From NCBI RefSeq assembly GCF_022539315.1, contig NC_066314.1:56915180-56979179 (forward strand): 64,000 nucleotides of DNA. The letters are read 5' to 3'. Positions within the stretch are counted from its first letter, which is position 1; every line of letters begins with the position of its first letter. The stretch comes from Serinus canaria (lineage: Eukaryota; Chordata; Aves; Passeriformes; Fringillidae). Of this stretch, positions 25,131-39,600 are shown in pieces. Position numbers and translations under genes: made by a program. The notes below the pieces were generated by a model. That model was not told where the DNA came from. It made no database searches and worked only from the letters and a program-made list of their open reading frames with translations.

Positions 25131-25300
25131 TTTTTTTTTTTTTTTTGTAGTTAATACTTTGTACTTATATAGCATCTTTCATCTTTCAAAGTGCTTTACA
25201 GACATTAATTATTTAATTCTCCCCATACCCCCTTTGATCTAGGCAAGTATTATAATGCTCAGTTTACAAGTGGGGAAAGCAAACTTAGAACAAATCCTTG
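25131..25300 (+). mobile_element. Ancient MIR/CORE-SINE-like fragment with T run
   Basis: A 16-T run (25131-25146) followed by ACTTATATAGCATCTTTCAT, a segment AAGTGCTTTACAGACATTAA, then GGCAAGTATTATAATGCTCA and AGTTTACAAGTGGGGAAA. This order is typical of MIR/L2-type tails ('atagcatctttcatcc...gctttacaaacatta...ggcaagtattat...ttttacagatggggaaac'). Confidence 0.65.
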
Positions 25301-28300
25301 CTGCCAGGCTCATCCCACCAGGACTGATGCAGCTTTGTGGCTCGAAAAGGCAAGGAAAAGTTCCATGATGTGCACAGGGTCCACAAGAATCCAGTGGAGG
25401 ACGCAGGCTGGTAACTCTCCTGCATACCCTCTTGTTCCAAACAGGGAGAAGACAAAGAGGCTGCCAGCAAGGGCTGAGTGCAGGGCCACCCATAGGGTGC
25501 TGTGTGGATGATATAGGACTATAGGAAATTGTGTGCCATGTGCCCCAGAGAAAGACCCAGAATTCATTTTCATCAGAGAATGCAGAACAAAGCCATCACA
25601 GTGGCTAGGTGACCAAGGCCCAAGGAACAGGAATAAATGCACACAGTTAGAAGTAGCTGATGAATAAGAGCTGACATTGATCTGCATAGACATGCATTCA
25701 GTGGAAAGATGTGTCTTCCCTCTCAGTTAAAAAAAATAACATCTGATGTATTTTTGATGGTTCTTCTATTGAATGTTTATGTAGTTTTTCAGAGTGACTG
25801 TCAGAGTCTGATTTGGAGATTCCATTGCTAAATAATGGAGCCATTTTTCTTGCAAATTCAGAGTGATGTTTGTGTGTTTGGGTTGCTGTGGCCATGTTAG
25901 GACACTGCAAATGCACTCTGCCTGGTTCTAAAGAGAAGTCTCACATTCTCCCTCTCTTTTTCACCCTTTTTAAAGGACATTTCTGTCTTACAGGGGCAAG
26001 CAGTGTAGTTTGTGAGGTGGAACGGGAACCTGGGAACGACACACTTGAGGCCCAGTGCTCATTCTGATGCTGGTTTGGTGTCTGACATTGCTGCATCTCA
26101 GTGGCCAGTGCCCAGAGTGGGAGTTAAAACACCAGGGTACTGATTTTGACAGGTACTGACTCATTTTGAGGCCAAGAGAATGTCATTTAGCACTAACTCA
26201 CTGTCCAGCCTTATGGGACAAGGAATTGTGGTCCTGTGCATTCTCCTCCTGGCACGGCAATCGCAGCTTGTGCCAAGAGCAGCCCCTGTACTCCTTTGGG
26301 TCAGTCAGCACTATAACATAATGCCCTTTTGTGGGGAAAAAAGAGGAAAAGAACTTGAATTTAGTCACATTTTTCCTGCAGCAAAACTCTTTCCTGCTCC
26401 TGCTAGCATTAATTCCTGGAGAAGTAAAAATGGCTAAGGTTTTTTAATTTCATGGCCATTTTGATATGCTAAATGGTGCCAAGAGAATAAGTGCAAAATT
26501 AACAGAGTTCAAATCCCCACGGAACATGGAAAATGTAGTTAAAATAGTCCTGCTAAAGATTTTGTAATTAGCAGAAATTATTTTAAAGTGTAGCACCTTT
26601 AATTAGCTGAGAATGCAGCTCACTCATATCAATATTACCCACAAAATTGGCTATACCTGAGACAGTTAAGCTCCTCACCTGCACAAATCCCTCAGGAATC
26701 CACAGGTTAAAACTGAGATCCATGGAGCTGTGCACTAACTGCAAGGGAAACTGTGATGATGGAGCAATGCTGAAGGCACAGTCTTATAACAAGCACAGTC
26801 AAGTCAAAGACGCCGTTGTGATTGTCTTGTTGTGTCGCTCCCTCCTGCCAGAGATCCTCTGTGTTTCTTAGATTTATCTCTTCTTATCCATTCTTTAGGA
26901 ACCCTGTTGACGCAGGCTTCTCCTCTACCTCGTTCTAGCTCATCCTAGCTCACTGCACCCATGGGCTTCCTCAATATTAGGTAATGGTCCTTAACTCCAG
27001 AAAATCTCCTTCTGCAGCTGTGGACTCATCCTTGTCTCCAGGCCCTTTCTCTGTCTTTGGGAAGTCTCACAGTGTGAGAAGAGCAAAGCAGCACACCTCA
27101 GTGCCCAGCCTGGCAAGGTGTGCAGGGAACTGGCAATGTAGGAAGGGATGGAGGCTGCCCACATGATGGGAGAAAGGCTTTCTTGAGGATCCTCATTGTA
27201 GCAGGTCCACAGGATGCTCAGGCTGCCTCCAGGTCATGCCAATGGGATGTGCATCCCTAAATGTGCCTGATGAGGCCTGTCTGAGGTCAGACAGGCAGCC
27301 TGTGGCAGGGATGGGAGCTGTCCTCCTGCCATCTGAGCCCAGGCAAGCGCCTTTACAACAAGGTCACTCATGCCTTTAATTCCTCTGCTGCAGAGTTATT
27401 AGCTGTATATTAGAAACCCTATGCCCAAGGAAATTTCAACTCCATTGCCTGCTCATGTGGCACTGTTACAGTGACATTTGTAAAAATCAGTTCACACACA
27501 GCAACGAGACAACAGAGAGAGACAATTGCAGTGGGTTGTCCATGTGGCTGAAAACCCACTGACCATCCTGTGATTCAGGACCATCATTCACAGAGCTCTG
27601 CCCCATCAATGCTAGCCTGGGGTCACTCAGGTATCCAGACAAAAATTGGTGGGTTGATGGCAAAATGTGGGGCCTTCTTCTAAACAACTCTTCCATGTCA
27701 TTGCTGCACAAGAGGCAAGGAAGAGTATTCATTTTAAGATGCACAGCAACATTCATGAAATCTCAACTGGTTTCAAATATGGAACTTCCAGTTCGAGCTG
27801 TGTTGCATAAAGCACCAAAAGGTTGGGGATTATTAATATGCTGTAACTAAAACTACAGGAAACTTCAGATGGAAAGGCCAGCTGTGTGGGATGAAAAAAG
27901 CAGCAACAGATATCTCTTTCAAATCAGCTTTGGACAGTGAGTTGAATTTGCACAGGTCAGTTCAATCTTGGCACTTCTAAACCGCTCAATAATTCACTGC
28001 TCAGCTGTAATAATTTATAACACAACTTTCTGAATGTAGCTTTGCAAATCACAGAAGGACAGAAATCCCATGGTCTCGTGCCACTCAGGCAGTCCCATAG
28101 CTCATTAGCAGGGCTGTAAAGCCAGGAGGTACCAGGTGAGACACTTCAGACAATCCAGGGGCTGGCAGCAGCAGGGAGGTGGTGCAGGGTGGGAGGCAGT
28201 GGAAAGACCCATGGCAAACCCCTGACATGACACTGAGCCCTTGTGCCAAATTTCAAACCCCTGCTCTGAAGCAAGGCTATGCTCAAACCATTCAGCAATA

Positions 28301-29829
28301 AGGTCACCAGAAGCACTTCATGTGGTGCAAAACAGTTTCTTCTGCCCTCTCCACTTGTGCTTGATGCCAGGTGTCGGCCCAGCCCATTTGGATGGATTTT
28401 TCCCTCAAAGATGTCAGAGGCAGCCATACAGCATGGAAAATATCACCTCAAAATGCTTGGCAAAGCTTTAGTGGACTGAAAAGGGGGTTGTATAATGGGA
28501 TGTCTTGAGTAACTTGAAAAGCAAACATCCTAACCAGAGCTGCCTATAGTGCAGTTGCCTGTACAAGGTGTGTAAATGCCTTTTTTTGTCTGTGTGTTTT
28601 TCCAGCTGCAGTGAGTTCACCCAGCCTTAAAATTATGTCAGTGGTATCTGTGCTGTCATCTGCCTCCTGCCAGCACAGGCCACTTTATATGGGTGCAGTG
28701 ACAGGGAGGGAGTCGTGCCCTTGGACATCCCCTGCTCCAGGAGTGTCCAACCTTGAGCTCAAGCTACAAGGCAAAAGCAAAACCAGCCTTTTGTCTCAGG
28801 CATCCATGAGCAGCTTAAACAGGCTCCAAGTGGGCCTCCTCTGCAGTGACAGCAGTGTTTTCTGGCAGCTCCCTGCTGGCTCTGCCTGCTCTCCAGAGCC
28901 CAGCTCTCCTCTGGGCAGCCACAGCTGAATTGGGAACACTTGAAGGATGTGTTTTGCTCTCACAGGCACTATCAAAGGGATGCTGCCAATCAAACCCTCA
29001 CTCCAATGGCTCTCCACGTGCCATGTGAGTACCTTGTCTGTGCTAGATTAAATTTTTTTGTCTCTCTGGTGGCTGTAATAGCTCTTATAATCCCTCTCCT
29101 ATTTTTTTTACACCTGTTTCATCCACCAGCATGGCTGAGAGCAGACTGCCCACTGCCAGCACTGTGGATCCCAGCCAGGGTTTATGGACATACATTTTTC
29201 TACACAAAACTAAGTTTCTGGTGCAAGTGAGGCCTTGTGCAGCTGTGTAAGGAGTCCTGGCATGGGCAGGTCAATGGCCTCAGTGACACAGGGAAGGTGA
29301 AGGTGGGAGTCTGGCTTGCCAGGGTGAAATTATACTTGGAGGAAGGAGTTGCCAGGCCTTGGCTGATATCCCTGCTGTAGGTATTGGCCCAGAGCAGGGT
29401 AAAAAAAGCAAATCTTTTTAGTACCTTGCCTGAGACAGCTTCTGATTTCATCACAGTTTTATCTATAGTGTGTGTGAGTCCTGAGTCTGTATGCCCAGAC
29501 CTCAAAATAATCCATACCACATTTGCAGTCCTGGTGAGGAGCAGTAAAGAAGGGAGAAGGATGCACTGGAGGGCAGGTAATTCTGTGCCTCGAGGGCCAA
29601 AGAAATTCCTGCTCAAGAGGACTGGAAAGCTTTTGTGCAAAGGTGGATCACAGGGTGGAAGGGAATATTAATAAAGGTGGTACTGACTGATGGATACAGA
29701 GAGCAGAGACCAAAGCCCGAGGGAGGCTGGGGCAAGAAAGTCCAGGGAATGGGAATGGGAATGCTCGATTTGATTTTAAAAATGAGCAGTGAGTGGCAGG
29801 AGGAATGGGGATGTGCTCAGCAGAGCATT

Positions 29830-30175
29830 GCAAGATTGGGATTCACTGCCACCGGAGATTGCCGAGACGCAGAGCTCAGGAGGTCTGAAAAAAATGCATG
29901 GGCAATTATAAAGGTTGTGGATATCTCCAGGGTTACCTCATTGGAGATAATCAAGCAGAAGGGATATAAACCAGAGCTCTTCAGGGGGCATGCCAAATGA
30001 TATATGCCTAGGGTTAGGAAAATATTTTCCTATAAGCAAGTTAGGATTGGCCATTCTGGTGTTTCTCGCTCTGGGTTTACAGGACTTTGCAACTGGGCAC
30101 CTTCAGAGAGAAGAGAGCAGAGTAGATGAGCTAGGAGCCCAGTCCAAGGCAGCAGTCCCTCTGGTCCTGTGTCCT
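29830..30175 (+). mobile_element. Ancient CR1 LINE 3' end (turtle/crocodile-type)
   Basis: Successive blocks match the older CR1 consensus as I know it: GGGATTCACTGCCACCGGAG, ATTGCCGAGACGCAGAGCTC, AATTATAAAGGTTGTGGATA, AAGGGATATAAACCAGAGCT, CTTCAGGGGGCATGCCAAAT, GGGTTAGGAAAATATTTTCC and a final AGAGCAGAGTAGATGAGCTA. Plus-strand orientation, many substitutions, so long inactive. Confidence 0.8.
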
Positions 30176-33100
30176 GCTGTGTGAGAAAGCATGTGAGGAA
30201 TTATAATTCCCTTTGGACATGTGACCCAAATTGCAGTGGGAATTTGCATTCCTGGTGCCTGCTTCCATTTCATGTCTGCCCCCCGCTGCACAACAACACC
30301 TGCAAGAGGGTTTGTTACCATCTCTGAGAGCACAAGCTCAACAATCTTTTCAGAGACAATAAGAAGAGTATCTACAAAGGAAACTGAATGGTAAAGAAGA
30401 GTCAAAAATATGTCAATGCTGTGTAAAAGCTTATCCATACAAAACAAACTTGCTCAAAGAAAAATCAGCTGTCACTTTAAAATCTGACATTAAGGTTTTC
30501 AAATCACAGACCTTAATCAGGAGTAATACTTGAAGAGGAACAAAGAGAATTTATGATGAAAAATCAGGACAGTTGAGTGCTAGGCTCAGCGGGACTAACT
30601 GCATGACAATATGGATAAGAATGATAATTGCATTAGCTTAGCCTGGAATCACTGGCCAGAGCTGGGTTTTTTTGGTCAGCTGAATTTCTGAAATGGCTTC
30701 ATTTACTTTTTAAGCAAACTTGGAAGGAAAATTACAAATAGATTATGACATGTCTATCCACCGTCTTAGGGGAACGGAGCATTTCAGAAAAGCATCCTAC
30801 CCTTGGCTTAGAGCTTTTTGAAATGGTTTAAACCAAGTGCCCTTTATGGGTCCTTCTAAATAACGTAAGAAGGTAACTCCTAGTGATGAAAGTTAGAGGA
30901 TCCAAACCCATAATGCTCTCACTTTGTTCCACACATTGTACTTTGATCCCAAGACCCAGTCAGACCCTCCCCATGGTGACATTCTTACTTAATCCAGTTT
31001 TTACATCTTATTTACCTTTTTAAAAAACAGGATGACTTTAAACAGGCACTAATCCTCTGCCTGTTAAAAACAACAAGATACCTCTACCTGAGTTTACATT
31101 TTTTGCAATAGGAAACTGTGGGTTTATCTCCCAGCTCTACAGTCAAATTCTGGTTCAAATTCCACCCCAGTGATCCTAGTCCCAGTCCCAGCTGCTAGCT
31201 CCACATTGCTGAGACCTGGTGGGAATAGTTGGGGGCTCCCAAAGCAGTGTTCTTCCAAACCAGAGCACTGTGAGATCGCAGACAGGGGAAGCAGCAGCTG
31301 GTGCAGATGGGACAGAGGAGCAGACATTCCCGCACAGCCCATACCTGGACCACTGCTCTCACTGGTAAGCACTGCTCTGGTGCAACATGAATTTGCCCTT
31401 AGCAAAACCTGAAGCCCGAACCAGGGAGCATGAAAGAGGCAAGGGAGATGTGAACTGCAACAAAAATTGGCTGATCATGGCAAATCTGGTGCTGTTCCAT
31501 TGCAGCATCTCTTGGTGCTTCACAGAGGGACAGAAGCTCTGTAGGACTGGCCTGTCTCTGTGCTCGGGACAGAAGGCAGCGAGCCCTGTGGCACAGGCAG
31601 CACTAGTTGGGACCAGGCATCTGGGACTGATGCCTCTGCAAAAGGAAACGAGTTACTTTAACTTGTTCTGCACAAAGTAACCAAAACATCTGTGCCTCTA
31701 ATTCCTCCTTCAGCAGCAGCAGCTCCAGCGCCCTGATCCCGCGGCGCTGGCTGGCAGGCAGCACAGCTCTCCCACAGCCAGCCAAAGCACCAGCTGCTGC
31801 TGGATGTGCTCAGGACACCTTCTCTGAGCAGCCTGGCTGCTGTGCAAGCCGCTGCTGGGTCTGTGGGGCCCAGGAGTGGCCGGACAGGCGGTGTCCGCTG
31901 TCCGCGACCCGGCCAGCACACTCAGCTCCGATTGCAACACCGCCTGCCTCGCTCACTGGCTGCTTTTATTCATCTTCCTCAAAGGCTTAAATAAACAAGA
32001 AACAGGTTAAAAACAAAATCTTGGCCCTAGCCCCTTCCTGAGCTGGCTGTTCCATGATGGCTTCCGGCCCTGTGCACGAGCTTCCCCCTGCAGAGGGAAG
32101 CGGTGCCGTCCTGCAGCTGCCTCGAGTGGCAAATAAGGCCACGTACCTGCCTTTGATATTGGTGCCAGGCACTGGAGCAGCACTCTCCACACCATCCTGG
32201 TGCTTTCCACATCGAGTGGGAGCTTGAGTGTGCTGGTGGGAGCTAGAAGAGGTTTGCCTTCCCAGGGCCATGGCACAAGGACACGGGGATGGTCCCTGCC
32301 AGCTGGGTGCCAGCTCCACATGAGGGGGCATTTCCAGAAGACAAACCTTGCACACCTCTCCAAAGCCTTTTTTGAGGGGAAGAGGAATTTTATTCCACTT
32401 GCAGTCGGTCATGAACATAATCTTGGAGAAGCCTATCAAACCAAGAGCTTTTGTCCTCAGGACCTGCGGTGCAAATTGCACTGGAGCAAAGCTCCTCCAG
32501 CCATTTTGCTGAAGGGACATTGGGAGCTCATGGCAATGACTCCTTGCCCGAGGTCACTCTATGACAGCTGGGCAAGGCTCCCAGGGCTTTCGAAACACTT
32601 CACGTGCACAGAATTGCCTCACAGCACCTTTGCTATGGATATTTTCTATTCTTGCCATTCAGAACTTCCAGAAACAGATAAAAAGGTGCCAAGGTACACG
32701 ATGGGACTCTGTGCCAGCTACTGTGCATTTCTTCCTGCCCCAAGCTCCCTATTTTCTTGACAAGGCCCAAATGATTTTCCTCACAGAGCATTTGAGGTCT
32801 GGTTTTCTGTGTGTATTAAAGAGCTTTATGTCCATCATATTGCTGCTAAAACATGCCACTATCTAGCACTGGCAATATGTTCCTTACTAGGGCTTTAGAG
32901 TGTTATAGATAAGTTATGTAGCATTTTCCATTTAAATTAAAATAGATCAAGCTAAACTCAAGGGAAGCTGATAGCTGCACTTTCATTTTATTTCAATCTA
33001 TTTCCTTTTTATGACCCATGTTACGCTAATAATCAAAACTTTGATTAAAGGTCTCTAAGGCACCATGTTGCACACAGGCCAGGCTGGAAACTGCCTCCAG

Positions 33101-33674
33101 CTCTCCTATTGCCAGGGTTCCAGCTGCCAGACAGTGGCAAAAGCAGGGTGATTGATATCAGTGTGGCATCTTGGGGTCTTTTTCCTCCCTCTACGGAGAA
33201 AGTCTCTGCTTCTTCTCTCATCTGGCCTGAATTCTCCAGGCATGAATATACAGATCTGAAACTTGCCTGATTCTGGCATTCGTTGCTGGTGCTAATGGGG
33301 ATCTGGAACTGCCAGCGTGGACTTTGCACACTGAGCTGCACAAGTGCTTTAGGGGACTCTTGCAGTGGTCAACCCCAGAAAGGAGGCTAGAAAAACCCAG
33401 CTGTTGAGGGTAGTGCTTCTGGGAGTGATGGACTGGCCTCACAGAAGATGGAGACATAAAGGAGACACAGTGTCCTGCTGCAGGCACTTGCCAGCACCCA
33501 GCTGCTGTCCCCCTTTTGCACAGCTTCAATAAACTCCTCTAAATGGTTTTGGCTACACCATAAAAAGGTGTTTAAAAGGAAAAAAATATAATAGGAGTGA
33601 TAATGCTAATCTGCAAAATGGGAAGGTAATAAAAAACTCTAAGCTTTCTTGTCTCCCTCAGGTTTGTGGGGCTG

Positions 33675-33765
33675 AGGAATCACAGAACCACAGAACAGCC
33701 TGGGTTGGAAGGTACCTTAAAAATCATCTACTTGCAATCTCCTTGCTATGGATGGGTATGAATAG
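33675..33765 (-). mobile_element. Short CR1 LINE 3'-end fragment
   Basis: GAATCACAGAACCACAGAAC followed by AGCCTGGGTTGGAAGGTACC and TTAAAAATCATC is the reverse complement of the avian CR1 3' terminus. About 90 bp remain. Confidence 0.85.
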
Positions 33766-36641
33766 GGATGTGGTAGTGGTCCTGCTTGCTTGACTCTGCC
33801 CCGCTGAGCTCCCACACCTCAGCTCAGCTCCAAGGGCAGGTGCAGGTGTTTGTACCTCACTGTGCCTCTGATCTTCAGGAAAAAAATTGTTCTGGTCAAG
33901 GTCTTATTGCCTTGCTAACGACTTCACATACTGGGGGTTTTAAAGAGTGGTTTGTACCATACAGGAAATCCCACAAGTGAGACCTCCTTGCAAAGGCCTG
34001 GACACTGTGCCAAGATCCGCGGGCTGAATTTTGGCCACAGCTGTTTTAGAAAAGTCACAAAGTAAAGTTCAAAGAAAATATTGAAATGGCTGCATGGCTC
34101 CTTCTCCTAGCAGCAGAGCAGATTTGTGGGGACCTGTTGCCTGCCCTGCTCTGAGCAGGAGGGTGGGGTGAGTATCACCTTTGCCTATCTCGGATGTCAC
34201 ACCTCAGCTGCTCACTTCCATGAGTCCCATGCCCCTCCAGCCTATGGCTTCCTCCTCACACCTTGGAAGGACAGCAAAGGAAGCAAAGGGCAGTAAACAG
34301 AACACTGACCTTTGCACAACACAGACCTTTTCTAACTTTGACATAAATTCATGAGCTTTATTGGGCACATGCTGAAGCCTTGGGTTTGGTGATTTAATGC
34401 CTTTCTCTTTGCCAAGGCCACCAGCAGGCAGGGCAGGTTTGTGCTTGGGGTCTGGGATGCAAAGCATTTTTATGCAAAGGTGATCTGGACCCCCACAGCT
34501 GTGGGGTGTTTGTGTGTGGAACAGCAACCTCAGCAATGCCTGGCTGTGGACACGGGTCCCTGGAGGTCCTGCAAGGGGGCACAGGCTGCACACCACCGTC
34601 TGACCAGGAGCCAACACTAAAGCCAAGCCATAGAGGCAGCGGGTGCCAGCACATCCCCCAGGTGGGCCATGTGGGTGGCACTGTCCCTACGCTGTGGTGC
34701 ACCCCCGGGCTCTTTTTCCAGCACCCTGTATCCCTCCCCACCAGGGTGAGTGTCCCTGCCGCTCCTGAGATAAAAGTACTATGGCTGGGGAAGACCCAGG
34801 GTGACTGCCGCCCTCGCTGTCCCTGCCATCAACGTGGGAGATCGGGACCCAGCGTGGCCTGGGTGGGCAGGGGCTCATTGTCAGGATGTGCCTCGGGCAG
34901 GCGCCTCTGCCCAGCCCAGCTTTCTGACCGCACAAAGAAAACATTTGCCCAGACACAGCCCGGCCCCTTGCCACGTTGAAAGCCTGGCTGCCGGCAGCTG
35001 GAAGGGGTCATGCAATGCCTCCCCAGCAGGACACAGAGCACAGGACTGGGAGACGAGCTAAACGAGGCTGGGTTTTAGAGCCTTCCTGAAATCTGCCCTC
35101 ATAAAAGGCAGCTGTCTGGAAACCTGCTCGTCGGGGGGAGGAGAGTCTCCCTGTGAATAAGGGAGGCTTGCCAGGCGTGCCACCACCGCCGCTCGCACGC
35201 AGGCGGTGCTCCCGCCTCGGCTGCAGCAGCCTGCTGAAACACCGGGGAAGTGAATAACACCGCTGAAAAGGGACCCTGCAGGCAGGATTTCCAAGAGCTT
35301 CAGAGCCCCACGAACCATGGGGTAGCTCCCTGTGGAACTGCACACCCCAGGGAGCACTGCAAGCACAGGGGACCATGCTGCCATCTGGTCTGGGAGCAAA
35401 GGGCACGCTGGAGAGAGCAGGGAATTCAGGCACAGTGACTGAGGGGGTATTTCCCAGCTGGTACAAGGTCCAGAGGTATCCTGGATACGTCCTGACAAGC
35501 TAGGATGGGTCTAAGGACTGACTTATCCTTCCCACTGGGACAGTGGGTTTTAGTGATCATCACACATGCCTGTCCCTTCTCCTGAGTGTCTGTGCTGAGC
35601 TTTCTTCTGTCCTGCTTGTGGTCTGGGGCTGGACTGCAGTTGGTGCCTATGCCTATGTAATACTTCGGTTTTCCAGTCCAGTGCTGTTTATACGATGCAG
35701 AGGACTTCTCCTTGCTTGCACATTCCAGATACATCTGGGGTGGTGGCTGAAGCAGACAGGCACCAACAGATCCTCTGATTTCTCCTGTCCTTCTAGCTAA
35801 AAAGCTCAGCCCTTCCCAAGGAGAACCCAGGAGGACACATCCAACAGTAGCTGGGCTCTTTGCTGCGAGCCAGCCTGCTTCAAGGAGCTTCTGTACCCAA
35901 AAACACACGCTGGGCTTCTCCTCTGACTTCTCTCACATCTTCTTAGCACTGACCTGTCTGCAGCCAAGTGTCTGGAATGGGGTGGTTTCTGTTTCATAGA
36001 GGAGGGAGACTGTCCCACCTGTCTTGTGCACTTGGATTTAAAAGAACTTGGCTTCCCTGCCACATCTGACCTCTCAGCCTCCTCCTTTATTCTGAAGGAG
36101 CTCAAAATGACAAGGCTCTAATAAACCCACCATCCTGTGAATGAGGGAAAATAATTTCAGAAGTGATGAATGACACATTCTTATTTACTGTAATTACACA
36201 GTGTGCTTCAGGAAGGTATTTTCCTATCGCTAATCCAAAACTTTTATACTCCCTTTTCTCACAGTTTTCTGCTCCTTCATTTCCTTCTAGGCAGCTACTC
36301 CCAGGTGCCAGGAGTGTTCCTACAAATCTCTGCCCCCTTGGAGCTAGCAGGGAAGAAGGGGATCTGTGCTTCAACTTCTCCAGCCTCAGCTTTCCACAGC
36401 TACATTTGCAGTGAAGGAAGGACAGAGGAAAAGTGAAATCCTGAAGTTTGTTATTTTCCTCCTACATTTTCTAATGGGCCTTGTGACAGTCTGGGACTCC
36501 ACTGTAGTGTGTAACCACCACAAATATCCAAGTCAGTACCATATGGCCTTATACAGCAAGTTCAATAGTGTGGCTCTAGGTTTATCCTTTTAAAGACTTT
36601 CACACTAAGATGGTAAAATATCCCAGATTTCACTTGATTAC

Positions 36642-36666
36642 AAAAAAAAAAAAAAAAAAAAAAAAA
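36642..36666. repeat. Poly(A) tract
   Basis: Uninterrupted run of 25 A. I saw no processed-gene sequence immediately upstream, so it is called a simple homopolymer rather than a retroposon tail. Confidence 0.95.
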
Positions 36667-39600
36667 GAACATGCGCTTCTATGCATAACCCAAAACTCTT
36701 TCTTCTTCTCTCAGAAGTCCATAAAAAGGCATGCAGAAGGCCTTAGGTTTTCATTAAAATGGTGAGGAAGTGCTTTGCTTCTCCTGGAGCCTCCCAAAGG
36801 ACTGGAATATGCTGGGTGTTACTTCAGGCAGTTCTGAGGAGCAAGCCACTTGACTGGAAAAGTCTGCACAAAAAAAAAAAAAATCACACCAACCCTTTAG
36901 GCTGTGGTCACATGGAACTGTTTTAGGGATCCCAACCATCCCACAGATCTGTTGAAAAGTTCTGGCTTCAGAGTTTCTCCCTCGAGCTTTGTGCAATCCT
37001 CCCGTACCTCCTAGGACTTGGAGGGAGAGGACATCTTTCACTCGGACATCTGGCACTGGTGTCCTAGCAGACAAGCTCCAGGGCATTTTGTGAAATAGTC
37101 TGCAGCCTTTAGAATCTGCTCCAGACAAAAACCCAAGGACACCAGGCAATGCAGCCCATTATTGGAATGAGTCTGTCAGATACTGTTTCATGGGGTGTCT
37201 CTGTGTTTCTGTGGGGCTGTTAATTGCAATAGGGGCATTCATGCATTTTCTACATCCTTCCTGATTCTTAACCAATGTAGGACATTTTCCTTTAGCTTAG
37301 CTAAGGCTTGTTGGAAATGCACAGAAACACAGTGTGGCTTAAAAGATTTTCCAGCTTTTAAATTATTAATCTCAGAACTTCCTGCTCCAGACACCACCTA
37401 ACAATGTGCTCTATAGGCTGTTTTCATGCACTAGAACTTTCATGCCTTATTTGACCTTTCACTCCAGACTTTTCCACCATGACCAGAATCCTTTACACTT
37501 GGTATCCACCACTCCATTGTGCTCCAAATGTATGTAATTGTGCTCTAGGACAGTGGAGTTTCCCAACTCACTTTCTAGTTGTATCCTACTGGGATTCTTT
37601 CTGTGCTGAACCTTCAGGAGCCCACATTTCTCCTCTGGCACTTCCCTGCCTTGGTTCTCCTGAGTGAACTGGAAGTATTTGCACATCCACAAGTGGTTTC
37701 AGGGGAGACAAGCATTTCCCTCTCTGCATTCATCCCTCTGAAGAATCAACTCTTTGTGACACTGTTGCAGTGCATCCCAAAGGTTCTGCTTGGATTCCCC
37801 ATCCCTGCTACTCCACTTACGAGCAGAGGCGTAGTAAATTGTGCAGTTGCAAAATTGCTATTTTCCTAAAGACTTGGGAAAATTGCATTTGGGAATCCCA
37901 CAGAATGAGCTAGTGCAGGGATTTATGGCCTATACCCCTGTACAAATCAGAACACTGATTACACTGTTCCTCCTGTGCAAATACCAGCAGAGCTCATCAG
38001 TAAATTTAACCACTGGCAAGAATTGCACAGGTGGAAACTGCTAAATCTCGTTCTGCTGGCCACTGAAATGCTCTCCCTCTGTCACTGTGCCCAAGCAAGG
38101 TTTTGCAATGTTAGCACATCCACAAACAGCACATCTCCTTCTGTAACAGGAGCAGAGTCCTGTAGACCTGCAGCTTCAGGGAGCGGGCCAGCTCCGGGCA
38201 GTCTCACTTTTGCTTTTTTCAGTGGAAATTCCCCATCACCATTGGTGCAGCAGGCTGAAGTCACCTGCTCTTGGAAAAACTCCCTTTCCTTTGGGACCAG
38301 TTAGAGTGTGTCAGCCTTGAACTTATCACAGGCCACGTTGTCCATGCACCTACCACTTGTTCAAAGGTCTCAGCATGTACCCATAAATAGCCTACGCACA
38401 ACAGACCTCTTGGAAGGCTGAGGCCATCCAAGGCCTCCTGTTGGCATGGTGTGCCCTACCTTCCCCACCAGCCTCTCCAGCGCAGCTGGGGCTTTACATA
38501 AGCCCCCAGCCATCACTAAACTGCCAGGCTGGGCTTTGCTGAGAAAGCAATTTTCTCTTCCTTCTTTTTCTTGATGTTTTCTGCCTGCTGATCTACACAT
38601 TTCAGATCTCTTGTGGCTGCCCAAACTGAACCCATCATCCAAGGGACCTTCATGCTCAGACAGAGCTTCTTTCCAGGGAGTTCAGAGGGGGAACTTAGGG
38701 GGAAGGTTGTTTTGTTTGTTCCTGGTTGATGTTCATGGAAGTCATCCAGCAGACAGATGCAGATCCTTTCTGTAACACATACCCAAGGTCTGACTGACCT
38801 GTTGGGGAAGAGTCTCTGAAGGTCCCAGGACTCCAGACAGGCTTCAGACTCTCCCTTCAGTCAGGGCTGGCAGTGACCTCACAGTGGAGCCACCTTTATT
38901 TTTTACTGTCCCCGGAGGCAGGAGAGGTTCTCAGCTACCTGCAAAGAAGGAGCTTCACTGGAAGCACACCTTTCAAGGGAATTTCAAAACTGATGGGATA
39001 AGGCACAGTTCCTGGTGTTTATCAGGACATCACCATGCCTTACTTATTGCTCCAGTGCCTTGTTTCTGACTTCTCCAGGTTTGGGAAGTGTCTACATTCT
39101 CCTGTCACCACTATCCACTACCTGCTGATTAACCTGGTCACCATTAGCCCACGGGCTGGTTTGGGAGACTGGCCCATCTCTGGCATCACCCATTTCACAT
39201 GGCCTAAGATGGGCCAAAGTATTCCAGACTGTGACCAGTGTCCTCCTGATAAGGTTTTTGCACCAGTCCTCCACAAAAACGTGGTTCTGATTCTGTCCCC
39301 CAGCTGGATCTCCCCCCATTTCCTCATTTTGCAACTCTGCAAAGGGCTGGCTGCACATTGTGTCTTGTCTTGGCCCACCACCTTCCCACACTCAGGTTAT
39401 TTTATTTCTGCTTCTGAGCTCAGCTCTGTTTTTGCATGGCCCCTGTCTCTCTTGCTTTACATATGCTTGGGTGTGTGTGGTACTCTCTGAGGTGGAAGTT
39501 CTCTTTTCTTGTCCCCATGTGAGCCACAGCACTGAGCTGACAGGACTGACCACCTTCTCACCACTGCCTGCTAACTGGCCCAATGCTCTGCTGCAGCCCA

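Noticed and set aside
36600..36666. Poly(A) run as the tail of a processed pseudogene
   Set aside because: No gene-like or SINE-like sequence was recognised upstream and no target-site duplication was evident.
39170..39216. 10-bp perfect inverted repeat TGGCCCATCT / AGATGGGCCA
   Set aside because: Short arms with a 27-nt spacer in unremarkable DNA; several are expected by chance in 64 kb.
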